Below are positions 26,427 to 35,018 of a stretch of 64,000 bases of DNA, in pieces. Numbering within the stretch: position 1 is the first letter of the stretch; each line of letters opens with the position of its first letter. The notes under the pieces were generated by a model. It worked only from the letters and a program-made list of their open reading frames with translations. It made no database searches and was not told the DNA's origin. Made by a program: the position numbers and the translations under genes. This DNA comes from Flagellimonas aquimarina (GTDB taxonomy: Bacteria; Bacteroidota; Bacteroidia; Flavobacteriales; Flavobacteriaceae): assembly GCF_003149745.1 (NCBI RefSeq), contig NZ_QGEG01000001.1, positions 248,001 to 312,000 of the forward strand. The letters are read 5' to 3'.

Positions 26427-28304
26427 ATGGATGTAATAGACATTTCGATCATAGTAGTCTATGTGTTACTGACGCTCTTTATTGGAATATGGGTTTCCAA
26501 AAAAGCTTCCAATGGGTTAGAATCCTATTTTCTAGGAGGAAATAATATTAAATGGTACTATTTAGGCCTAAGCAACGGATCCGGCATGTTCGATGTATCT
26601 GGAACCGCATGGATGGTTGGTATATTATTTCTATATGGCGCCAAAAGCTTTATGTTTATGTGGCTTTGGCCCGTTTGGAATCAGGTCTTTCTTATGATGT
26701 TTTTGGCCGTTTGGATAAGGCGTTCCAACATCATGACCGGTTCTGAGTGGATTTTAACACGATTTGGAGATGGTAGATCGGGAAGGGCATCGCACAGTAT
26801 TGTGGCCATATTTGCTGTTGTTTCTGCCGTAGGATTCATAGCATACTTCTTTGAAGGTACAGGTAAGTTTTTGACCATTATCTTACCTTGGGACATTCCT
26901 TTGGAAATAGGAAATGTTCTTTTATTGACCTCAGAACAGTCCTATGCACTTATAATTATTTTCCTAACTACTATCTATACTGTTAAAGGAGGCATGTTCT
27001 CTGTTGTAGCTACTGAAGTTTTACAATATATCATCATGGTTATAGCCGGCATACTGGTAGCAGGCTATACTTTTTTTGCCATTAGCGATGTAGAAATTAA
27101 CATGGTAATCTCTGATGAATGGCGAACTATTTTCTTTGGCGGTGAGCTGGAAACACATTGGAATACCAAATTTCAGGCTTTTAACGATTTAATAGATACG
27201 GAAGGATATAAAATGTTTGGGGCATTTATTGGAATGTCGCTTTTCAAAGGTTTCTTTGCAAGTATTGCAGGGCCTGTACCCAGTTATGATTTTCAGCGCA
27301 TTCTATCTACAAGAACGGTTAAAGAAGCTGCTTATATGAGTGGTTTTACCAATCTGGTTTTATATATACCCAGATACTTATTGGTTACCGGAATCGTAGT
27401 CATTGCCTTAGTAGTTTTGGCTCCAGAAATGAGCACCAATCCTGGATTGGTTGGGGGCGATTTGGAGGTTATCCTGCCAAAAGTCATCAACCACCATATT
27501 CCAGTTGGGGTTAAAGGGTTGTTATTGGCAGGCCTTTTAGCCGCTTTTATGTCTACGTTTTCAGCTTTTGTAAATTCGAGTCCAGCTTATATAGTTAACG
27601 ATATCTATAAAAAATACTTTAAGCCAAAAGCGTCCAATAAGCATTACATAAAGGCCAGTCATATTGCTTCATTTTTTGTAGTTGGGTTGGGCGTATGTAT
27701 GGGCTTTTTTGCAGATTCCATCAACTCACTTACGTTATGGATAAGCAGTGCCTTATATGGCGGATATGTAGCATCCAACTTTTTAAAATGGGTGTGGTGG
27801 CGCTTTAACGGCTGGGGATACTTTTGGGGAATGGTTGCAGGGTTGCTAATAGCAAGTCTTCAGTTCATTTTAGATCAGAATAAGGCCAATTTTTTAGAAG
27901 GCACTTTTTTGTATGACCTATCGCACATTCATGCCATCTATCTTTTCCCATTGATTTTTGGATTTTCATTGTTAGGGTCCTTTTTAGGAACTTACCTGTC
28001 AAAACCTACAGCTGCAGAAGTCCTAAAATCTTTTTACAAAGATGTAAAACCTTGGGGTTGGTGGAAACCCATTCAAATGCAGCTAAAAAATGAAGACCCT
28101 TCTTTTGAGAAGAACAATGATTTTTGGTTAGACATGACGAATTGTGCCATTGGCATTGTTTGGCAATCCAGCATGATCTTACTGCCCATATATTTTATAA
28201 TTAGAGACTATCCAAAAGCCATTTTAACACTAGTGGTGTTTTTAACAACTTCTTTAATTTTAAAATACACTTGGCTGGATAAGTTGAAAAAAATACCTAA
28301 CTAA
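26427..28304 (+). CDS. Sodium:solute symporter family transporter
   Basis: 625 residues from the ATG at 26427 (MDVIDISIIVVYVLLTLFIG); an open extension upstream overlaps GH92 and codes nothing family-like. About 13-15 hydrophobic segments. Family features include SNGSGMFDVSGTAWMVGILF near TM2 and FKGFFASIAGPVPSYDFQRI in the middle. It is longer than classical SGLT-type symporters, with a C-terminal extension of two or three helices. Position between a GH92 and a GH130 gene suggests it brings a trimmed manno-oligosaccharide, or mannosyl-GlcNAc, into the cytoplasm together with sodium. The substrate is inferred from context only. Confidence 0.9.
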   Translation: MDVIDISIIVVYVLLTLFIGIWVSKKASNGLESYFLGGNNIKWYYLGLSNGSGMFDVSGTAWMVGILFLYGAKSFMFMWLWPVWNQVFLMMFLAVWIRRSNIMTGSEWILTRFGDGRSGRASHSIVAIFAVVSAVGFIAYFFEGTGKFLTIILPWDIPLEIGNVLLLTSEQSYALIIIFLTTIYTVKGGMFSVVATEVLQYIIMVIAGILVAGYTFFAISDVEINMVISDEWRTIFFGGELETHWNTKFQAFNDLIDTEGYKMFGAFIGMSLFKGFFASIAGPVPSYDFQRILSTRTVKEAAYMSGFTNLVLYIPRYLLVTGIVVIALVVLAPEMSTNPGLVGGDLEVILPKVINHHIPVGVKGLLLAGLLAAFMSTFSAFVNSSPAYIVNDIYKKYFKPKASNKHYIKASHIASFFVVGLGVCMGFFADSINSLTLWISSALYGGYVASNFLKWVWWRFNGWGYFWGMVAGLLIASLQFILDQNKANFLEGTFLYDLSHIHAIYLFPLIFGFSLLGSFLGTYLSKPTAAEVLKSFYKDVKPWGWWKPIQMQLKNEDPSFEKNNDFWLDMTNCAIGIVWQSSMILLPIYFIIRDYPKAILTLVVFLTTSLILKYTWLDKLKKIPN

Positions 28305-28344
28305 GCTTAGTTTTTAAACTAATTAAAATCAGATTATAAAGAAA

Positions 28345-29310
28345 ATGAACGCGATTCCGTGGCAAGAAAGACCGGCAGACAATACTGATATAATTTGGAG
28401 ATACGACCAAAATCCGATTATAAAAAGAGATGCCATACCATCATCCAACAGTATTTTCAATAGCGCTGTTGTTCCTTTTGAAGACGGCTTTGCCGGAGTA
28501 TTTAGATGTGATAACAAAGCGGTGCAAATGAATATTTTTGCTGGTTTTAGCAAAGATGGCATCAACTGGGACATTGATCATGAGCCCATAGCATTTGAAG
28601 CAGGGAACACACAGATGATTGCATCAGATTATAAATACGACCCCCGTGTTACATTTATAGAGGACCGATACTGGATTACCTGGTGCAACGGCTACCATGG
28701 TCCAACAATCGGCATTGGTTATACTTTTGATTTCAAAGAATTTTTTCAATGTGAAAATGCATTCTTGCCATTCAATAGAAATGGTGTGCTCTTTCCAGAA
28801 AAGATAGATGGCAAATATGCCATGCTCAGTAGACCGAGTGATAACGGACATACCCCTTTTGGAGATATTTATCTTAGCTACAGCCCTGATATGAAATATT
28901 GGGGAGAACACAGATGTGTCATGAAAGCTGCCCCATTTACAGATAGCGCATGGCAATGCACAAAAATTGGGGCAGGTTCGGTTCCAATTTTGGTAGATGA
29001 AGGTTGGTTAATGTTCTACCACGGTGTCATAAACACCTGCAATGGCTTTAGATACTCCATGGGCTCAGTTATTTTAGATCAACACGACCCTAGCAAAGTA
29101 AAACACAGGACGCAACCTTATTTACTCTCACCACAAACCCCATATGAATGTATGGGCGATGTACCAAACGTAGTGTTCCCTTGCGCAACATTACATTCTA
29201 TTGCAGAAGATAAGGTTACAATTTATTATGGTGCAGCAGATACAGTTACCGCAATGGCCTTTGGACACATATCCGAAGTCATACAATTCACAATAAAGAA
29301 CAGTTTATGA
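28345..29310 (+). CDS. GH130 glycoside phosphorylase, likely beta-1,4-mannosyl-GlcNAc type
   Basis: 321 residues, no signal peptide, so cytoplasmic. GH130 five-bladed propeller motifs are clear: [20 protein letters not shown] with [18 protein letters not shown] (Asp99 fits the family's catalytic aspartate), [18 protein letters not shown], and [19 protein letters not shown]. The N-terminus [20 protein letters not shown] matches my memory of the GH130 subgroup that includes the Bacteroides N-glycan enzyme acting on Man-beta-1,4-GlcNAc. Expected reaction: phosphorolysis to alpha-mannose 1-phosphate plus GlcNAc. It sits 40 bp after the symporter gene and 1 bp before the CBM9-like gene. Confidence 0.9.
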   Translation: MNAIPWQERPADNTDIIWRYDQNPIIKRDAIPSSNSIFNSAVVPFEDGFAGVFRCDNKAVQMNIFAGFSKDGINWDIDHEPIAFEAGNTQMIASDYKYDPRVTFIEDRYWITWCNGYHGPTIGIGYTFDFKEFFQCENAFLPFNRNGVLFPEKIDGKYAMLSRPSDNGHTPFGDIYLSYSPDMKYWGEHRCVMKAAPFTDSAWQCTKIGAGSVPILVDEGWLMFYHGVINTCNGFRYSMGSVILDQHDPSKVKHRTQPYLLSPQTPYECMGDVPNVVFPCATLHSIAEDKVTIYYGAADTVTAMAFGHISEVIQFTIKNSL

Positions 29311-29311
29311 A

Positions 29312-30403
29312 ATGGAACAAGGCGTAGGAAAACATAAAAAACTAGTGAGTTTAATCCTTTTCTTTTTGTACATAGGGTGCATATTCTTATGCTCGCAAGA
29401 GGAACCAAGGACCTACGTGGCTTATCAAACGTTAGATTCGATTACAATCGATGGAAAGGCAAATGAGTCTTCTTGGGAAAAGGCAGTTTGGTCAGATTTG
29501 TTCATAGACATAGAGGGCGTAAAAAGGCCAACTTATGATACAAGAATGAAAATACTGTGGGATGAAACCAACATCTATTTCTTTGCCGAGCTAGAAGAAC
29601 CTCACGTTTGGGCAAACCTAAAAGAACGTGATACGATCATATTTTATAATAACGATTTTGAAATCTTTATTGACCCAGATGGGGACACTCATAATTATTA
29701 TGAGTATGAAATGAATGCTTTAAACACAATTTGGGATTTATTTCTCTCCAAGCCCTATCGTAATGGTGGAAAAGTATTGGGCGGATGGGATTTTAAAGAG
29801 CTTCAATCTGCAGTTTCTATTCAAGGTACATTGAACGATGCTTCGGATATTGATGAAGGATGGACCATAGAGATTGCCATTCCATGGTCTTTTTATACTG
29901 ATCCAGGCGGACAGACCATTCTTCCAAAAAATGAACATTGGAGAATCAGTTTCTCAAGGGTAAATTGGAATTTTGATTTGTCCAATGGAAAGTACTCCAG
30001 AAAAAAAGATAAAAAAACCGGCAAATTCATGCATGAATACAATTGGGTCTGGTCCCCTCAACAAGTAATCAACATGCACGAACCCGAAAAATGGGGGTAT
30101 GTATTTTTTTCAGACGGTAAAGTTGGAAACACCACCGTCAATTTTGAAATACCAAAAGACGACCATATCAAATGGTATCTGTACAAGTTGTACAGAGGCC
30201 TTATCAATGAAAAAAACAAGGATACTTACTGGAAAACAACAAATGAACAAACCTTTAGTGTTCCCAAAAAGATATTTGGGCAATCCGTGACCCCGGTTTT
30301 GGAAAAGTATACCAATGGTTTCACCATTTGGGCCAAAAGTCCATTCAGTAAAAATATATTATGTATTGCCAAAGACGGAAAGTTTGAGGCTTACCGCAAG
30401 TAA
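29312..30403 (+). CDS. CBM9-like carbohydrate-binding protein
   Basis: 363 residues. An N-terminal hydrophobic segment (about 10-29) with two cysteines (YIGCIFLC) acts as a secretion signal; whether it is a lipoprotein is unclear. Residues about 38-260 form a carbohydrate-binding family 9-like domain: DSITIDGKANESSWEKAVW, MKILWDETNIYFFAELEEP, YNNDFEIFIDPDGDTHNYYE and EGWTIEIAIPWSF. The DPDGDTHNYYEYEMNALNT block is characteristic of the Bacteroidetes group. Such proteins are thought to present glycans near outer-membrane enzymes. It is part of the GH92 - SSS - GH130 operon and lies 15 bp before the second GH92 gene. Confidence 0.88.
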   Translation: MEQGVGKHKKLVSLILFFLYIGCIFLCSQEEPRTYVAYQTLDSITIDGKANESSWEKAVWSDLFIDIEGVKRPTYDTRMKILWDETNIYFFAELEEPHVWANLKERDTIIFYNNDFEIFIDPDGDTHNYYEYEMNALNTIWDLFLSKPYRNGGKVLGGWDFKELQSAVSIQGTLNDASDIDEGWTIEIAIPWSFYTDPGGQTILPKNEHWRISFSRVNWNFDLSNGKYSRKKDKKTGKFMHEYNWVWSPQQVINMHEPEKWGYVFFSDGKVGNTTVNFEIPKDDHIKWYLYKLYRGLINEKNKDTYWKTTNEQTFSVPKKIFGQSVTPVLEKYTNGFTIWAKSPFSKNILCIAKDGKFEAYRK

Positions 30404-30418
30404 GAAATGTGAGAGCAA

Positions 30419-32671
30419 ATGAGGTTGAGTTACGTTTATATAGCAATTTTAGTTTTATCAATAGGCTGTTCCCAAAATCCAAAGAAAGAAACCGCTGATG
30501 AAAAACTAATCACCTATGTGAACCCATTTATAGGAACAGATGGACCTGGAAACACATACCCTGGCGCTACTACTCCCTTTGGCATGGTGCAACTAAGTCC
30601 GGATATTGGAATTCCCGGATGGGATAGGATTGCTGGATATTATTACCAAGATTCCATCATTTCGGGATTCTCGCACACACATCTTACGGGAACAGGTGCA
30701 GGCGATTTGTATGATATTTTAGTGATGCCAACCAACAGCAGGTTTTCAGATAGGATTGAACAGAACAATTACAAACCTTTTTCTCATTTTAATCATAATC
30801 ATGAAGGTGCATCTCCCGGATATTACTGGGTAAACTTGTTGGATTATGGGATCAAGGCAGAAATGACCGCGACCAGTAGAGTTGGAGTGCACAGATATAC
30901 ATTCCCTAAAGATGAGAGTAGTCAAATTCATGTGGACCTCGGATATACCTTAAATTGGGACAAGCCCACAGGTACTTTTATAAAAGTTGTCAATGACTCA
31001 ATTTTACAAGGTCATAGAATGTCTACTGGCTGGGCCAGAAACCAAAAAGTGTTTTTTGAAATGCACTTTTCAAAACCTTTTACTTCTTATAAAATTGATG
31101 ACAACGGCAAGGAAAACAATTCAAAAATAGTTTTGAACTATACTACAGATGAAGGAGAACAAATTATAGTAAAGACGGGATTATCCTCCGTAAGTTATGA
31201 AACTGCCGGGAAAGCAATTAAGCAAGAAGCGAACACAGGTTTTAACCAAATCAAAAGAAATGCAGAAGCCATCTGGGAAAAAGAGCTTCAAAAAATAAAA
31301 ATAGTATCGAACGATGTTGACAAGAAAAACATTTTCTACACTATGCTGTATCAATCCATGCTGGCTCCAACATTATATAGCGATAGCAATGGTGAGTACA
31401 AAGCCGCAAATGATACTGAAGGAAAATACAAAATAGGAAAGGACTCTGTAGCAAAGGCATTAGGTTATAACCGATACGATACTTTTTCATTATGGGACAC
31501 TTTTAGGGCAGCACACCCATTGTATACCATAATTCAACCTGATAAAGTACCCGATATGGTAAAGTCTTTATTGGCACATTACAAAGAAACAGATGTTCTT
31601 CCTGTTTGGTCTATGCAAGGCAGTGAAACCAACATGATGATTGGGTACCATGCGGTGCCAGTGATTGTGGATGCTTATTTTAAAGGGTTTCAGTTTGATT
31701 TTGATTTGGCTTACAAAGCCTGCAAAGAAAGTGCAATGGTGAATGAGCGTCAGATTGATGTATACAAAGAAAGAGGATTTATTCCTGTGGATGAGCATCA
31801 TGAAAATTGGTCCGTTTCCAAAACCATGGAATATGCATATGATGACTGGTGCGTTGCCATGTTTGCAAAAGACCTGGGTAAGCAAGAGGATTATGAATAC
31901 TTTTTGAAGCGTTCAGAAAATTGGAAAAACCTGTATAATTCTAAAAGATCATGGTTGCAACCCAAAGATATGGATGGAAAATTCATAGAACCTTTTTTAC
32001 CAAAAGAATACTCTCCCTATTTCTGTGAAAGCAATGCCTGGCATTATTACTGGTATGTTCCGCAGGACATAACTGGACTTATTGAAAAAACAGGTGGAGA
32101 AGAACGTTTTGAACAGAAACTGGATTCCATGTTCAGCTATGCACCAAGTCCGGAAGACAAATTGCCTGTATTTAGTACAGGAATGATCGGTCAATATGCA
32201 CACGGCAATGAACCTAGTCATCACGTTGCATACCTATACAATTATTTAAACCAACCTTCAAAAGCACAAAAATTGGTTCGGGAGATTTTAGAAAATCAAT
32301 ATAAAAATGAGCCCAATGGGCATTGTGGCAATGAAGACTGTGGACAAATGTCTTCTTGGTATATTCTTAGTTCGTTGGGATTCTATCCTGTAAATCCTGC
32401 ACAAGGAGTATATGATTTAGGAATACCTCTTTTTAAGGAAGCGAGCGTACAAGTGGCGAATGGCAAAACCTTCACAGTTAGCGCTGATGGTCTAGAAGAA
32501 AATCAATTTGTGCAACGTGTATCCCTAAATGGTAATGAATTAAAAAGAAGTTACATCACACACCAAGAAATTATGAATGGTGGTACATTGGTATTTACCA
32601 TGACCAATGATTCAAAATTGGCCGATAAGAATCAACTGAAGACACCAGAAGTCAACAAAATATACAACTAG
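30419..32671 (+). CDS. GH92 alpha-mannosidase, lipoprotein (paralogue 2)
   Basis: 750 residues. Lipobox ILVLSIGC (Cys17). GH92 features: YVNPFIGTDGPGNTYPGATT at the start, SLWDTFRAAHPLYTI, ESNAWHYYWYVPQD, AHGNEPSHHVAYLYN and GNEDCGQMSSWYILSS near residue 640. The canonical exo-mannosidase set is complete, and it is the closest of the four to paralogue 1. A short charged tail follows the final strand. Expected at the membrane surface, acting on terminal alpha-mannose. Its stop is one base before the start of paralogue 3, so the GH92 genes are tightly packed. Confidence 0.93.
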   Translation: MRLSYVYIAILVLSIGCSQNPKKETADEKLITYVNPFIGTDGPGNTYPGATTPFGMVQLSPDIGIPGWDRIAGYYYQDSIISGFSHTHLTGTGAGDLYDILVMPTNSRFSDRIEQNNYKPFSHFNHNHEGASPGYYWVNLLDYGIKAEMTATSRVGVHRYTFPKDESSQIHVDLGYTLNWDKPTGTFIKVVNDSILQGHRMSTGWARNQKVFFEMHFSKPFTSYKIDDNGKENNSKIVLNYTTDEGEQIIVKTGLSSVSYETAGKAIKQEANTGFNQIKRNAEAIWEKELQKIKIVSNDVDKKNIFYTMLYQSMLAPTLYSDSNGEYKAANDTEGKYKIGKDSVAKALGYNRYDTFSLWDTFRAAHPLYTIIQPDKVPDMVKSLLAHYKETDVLPVWSMQGSETNMMIGYHAVPVIVDAYFKGFQFDFDLAYKACKESAMVNERQIDVYKERGFIPVDEHHENWSVSKTMEYAYDDWCVAMFAKDLGKQEDYEYFLKRSENWKNLYNSKRSWLQPKDMDGKFIEPFLPKEYSPYFCESNAWHYYWYVPQDITGLIEKTGGEERFEQKLDSMFSYAPSPEDKLPVFSTGMIGQYAHGNEPSHHVAYLYNYLNQPSKAQKLVREILENQYKNEPNGHCGNEDCGQMSSWYILSSLGFYPVNPAQGVYDLGIPLFKEASVQVANGKTFTVSADGLEENQFVQRVSLNGNELKRSYITHQEIMNGGTLVFTMTNDSKLADKNQLKTPEVNKIYN

Positions 32672-32672
32672 T

Positions 32673-35018
32673 ATGAGATTGAGAATGATTTACCAAATCA
32701 AGAAAACGATTTTCATTTTTGCCCTAGCCTTGGTAGTTGGCTCTTGTGCACAGAACACAAATAATGAGTCAGCTCAAAACCAGTCCAAGGGTAAAAAAGA
32801 ATATTTGCAATATGTGAATCCGTTAATGGGAACTGATTCAGATTTCAGTCTGTCAAATGGAAATACCTACCCTGCAATTGCAACACCTTGGGGAATGAAT
32901 TTTTGGACTCCCATGACCTCAAAAATGGGAGATGGTTGGACCTATAAATATGACGAAAAAACAATTCGGGGCATTAAACAAACCCACCAACCCAGCCCTT
33001 GGATCAATGATTATGCAGCATTCTCTTTAATGGCGGTTACCGGAGATCTAAAATACAAGGAAGATGAGCGAGCTTCGCATTTTTCGCATAAGGCCGAAAC
33101 CGTAAAACCAGATTATTATAGCGTTTATTTGGCCGATTATGATGTGGTCGCCGAAGTGACACCTACAGAACGTGCCGCACATTTTAGATTTACCTTCCCA
33201 GAAACGGATGAAGCCTATATCATGCTTGATGGTTTTTTTAAAGGTTCCATGGTGAAAATTTTGCCCGAGCAACGGAAAATTATTGGCTATTGCCGAAACA
33301 ATAGTGGAGGTGTTCCAGAAAACTTCCATAACTATTTTGTAGCAGAGTTTGATAAAGATTTTGAACTCACCCATACTTGGGGCGATGATTGGAAATTAGA
33401 AGAAAACACAACGGAAAACAGAGGGGATCATGTAGGGGCCATCATAGGTTTTAAAACAAAAAGAGGTGAAGCAGTACACGTAAAGGTGGCTTCATCCTTT
33501 ATAAGTCCAGAACAAGCACAATTGAACTTGGACAGAGAAATTGGCTCTAAAGATTTTAAAGAAACCAGAAGTGAAGCTACAGAAGCTTGGGAAAAAGAAT
33601 TGGGCAGGATTGAAGTGAGCACTCAAAATATAGATCATCTGCGCACTTTTTACTCCTGCTTGTATCGTGTATTGTTGTTTCCACGAAAGTTTTACGAGTT
33701 TGATGCCAATAACCAAGTGGCGCACTATAGTCCATATAATGGCCAGGTGTTGCCGGGCTATATGTTTACAGACAATGGTTTTTGGGATACCTTCCGTGCT
33801 GTGTTTCCATTTTTTAATATGATGTATCCAGAATTGAACAGCAATATCATGGAAGGATTGGCAAACACCTACAAAGAATCTGGATGGCTCCCAGAATGGG
33901 CAAGCCCAGGTCATCGAGATTGCATGATCGGTTCCAATTCAGCCCCAATTATTGCCGATGCACATTTGACAGGGGTTACTGGTTTTGATAAAGATTTGCT
34001 TTTAGAAGCCGTAATTAAAAATGCAACCACGTCCGAAGGAAGACCCGTAAACAGTGTTGGGAGAGCCGGTGTTGATTACTACAATGAATTGGGCTATGTA
34101 CCCTATGATGTGGGCATTAATGAAAATGCCGCCAGAACTTTAGAATACGCCTACGCGGATTTTACAATAGCCCAAATGGCTAAATCTTTGGGTAAAAGCG
34201 AACTGGCAGACACCTACTACAAAAAATCCCTTAATTACAAGAAATTGTTTGACCCTTCTTCAAAATTGATGAGAGGAAAGAACAAGGACGGGCAATTTCA
34301 AACTCCTTTTAATCCATTAAAGTGGGGAGACGCTTTTACAGAAGGAAACAGCCTGCACTATACTTGGAGTGTTTTTCATGATGTACAGGGGCTTATGGAC
34401 TTAATGGGTGGTGACAAAGAATTTGTGGGGATGCTTGATGGCGTTTTTAATATGCCTCCTGAATATGACGATTCCTATTATGGATTTACCATTCACGAAA
34501 TACGAGAAATGCAGATTATGAATATGGGGAACTACGCCCATGGCAACCAGCCTATCCAACACATGATCTATCTGTATAATTATGCCAAGCAACCTTGGAA
34601 AACCCAGAGCAAAGTGCGCAAAGTATTGACCAAACTCTACACCCCTGCCCCAGATGGCTATTGTGGTGATGAGGATAATGGACAAACATCCGCTTGGTAC
34701 GTGTTCAGCGCTCTGGGTTTTTATCCTGTTGCCCCGGCCACCAATCAGTATGTCATTGGCAGTCCCCTTTTTGATGAAGCAATATTGCATCTTCAAAATG
34801 GGAATACCTTTAAAATTACTGCAAAAGGTAATGGAAAAGACCATCCATTTATCCAAAGTGCACGTTTAAACAACAAAGACTATGACAATACTTGGATTGC
34901 TACGGAAACTATTCAAAAAGGAGGTGAATTACATTTTGAAATGGCCACTGAACCAAATAAAAAGTGGGGAGTTTCTATAGAGTCCATACCCTATTCCCTG
35001 TCCAATTCTGAAAAGTGA
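32673..35018 (+). CDS. GH92 alpha-mannosidase, lipoprotein (paralogue 3)
   Basis: 781 residues, with a second possible ATG four codons in. Lipobox LALVVGSC. GH92 domain from YVNPLMGTDSDFSLSNGNTY onward, FWDTFRAVFPFFNMM, EGNSLHYTWSVFHD and GDEDNGQTSAWYVFSALG. The loop that is HGNEPSHH in paralogues 1 and 2 is HGNQPIQHMIYLYN here, replacing the acidic residue and one histidine. This loop contributes to the sugar-binding region in the family, so a different linkage preference is plausible. The rest of the active-site segments are intact. Its TGA overlaps the start of paralogue 4. Confidence 0.92.
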   Translation: MRLRMIYQIKKTIFIFALALVVGSCAQNTNNESAQNQSKGKKEYLQYVNPLMGTDSDFSLSNGNTYPAIATPWGMNFWTPMTSKMGDGWTYKYDEKTIRGIKQTHQPSPWINDYAAFSLMAVTGDLKYKEDERASHFSHKAETVKPDYYSVYLADYDVVAEVTPTERAAHFRFTFPETDEAYIMLDGFFKGSMVKILPEQRKIIGYCRNNSGGVPENFHNYFVAEFDKDFELTHTWGDDWKLEENTTENRGDHVGAIIGFKTKRGEAVHVKVASSFISPEQAQLNLDREIGSKDFKETRSEATEAWEKELGRIEVSTQNIDHLRTFYSCLYRVLLFPRKFYEFDANNQVAHYSPYNGQVLPGYMFTDNGFWDTFRAVFPFFNMMYPELNSNIMEGLANTYKESGWLPEWASPGHRDCMIGSNSAPIIADAHLTGVTGFDKDLLLEAVIKNATTSEGRPVNSVGRAGVDYYNELGYVPYDVGINENAARTLEYAYADFTIAQMAKSLGKSELADTYYKKSLNYKKLFDPSSKLMRGKNKDGQFQTPFNPLKWGDAFTEGNSLHYTWSVFHDVQGLMDLMGGDKEFVGMLDGVFNMPPEYDDSYYGFTIHEIREMQIMNMGNYAHGNQPIQHMIYLYNYAKQPWKTQSKVRKVLTKLYTPAPDGYCGDEDNGQTSAWYVFSALGFYPVAPATNQYVIGSPLFDEAILHLQNGNTFKITAKGNGKDHPFIQSARLNNKDYDNTWIATETIQKGGELHFEMATEPNKKWGVSIESIPYSLSNSEK

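Noticed and set aside
33492-33914. 140-codon minus-strand frame inside GH92 paralogue 3
   Set aside because: Antisense to conserved GH92 motifs, no start context and no family resemblance.
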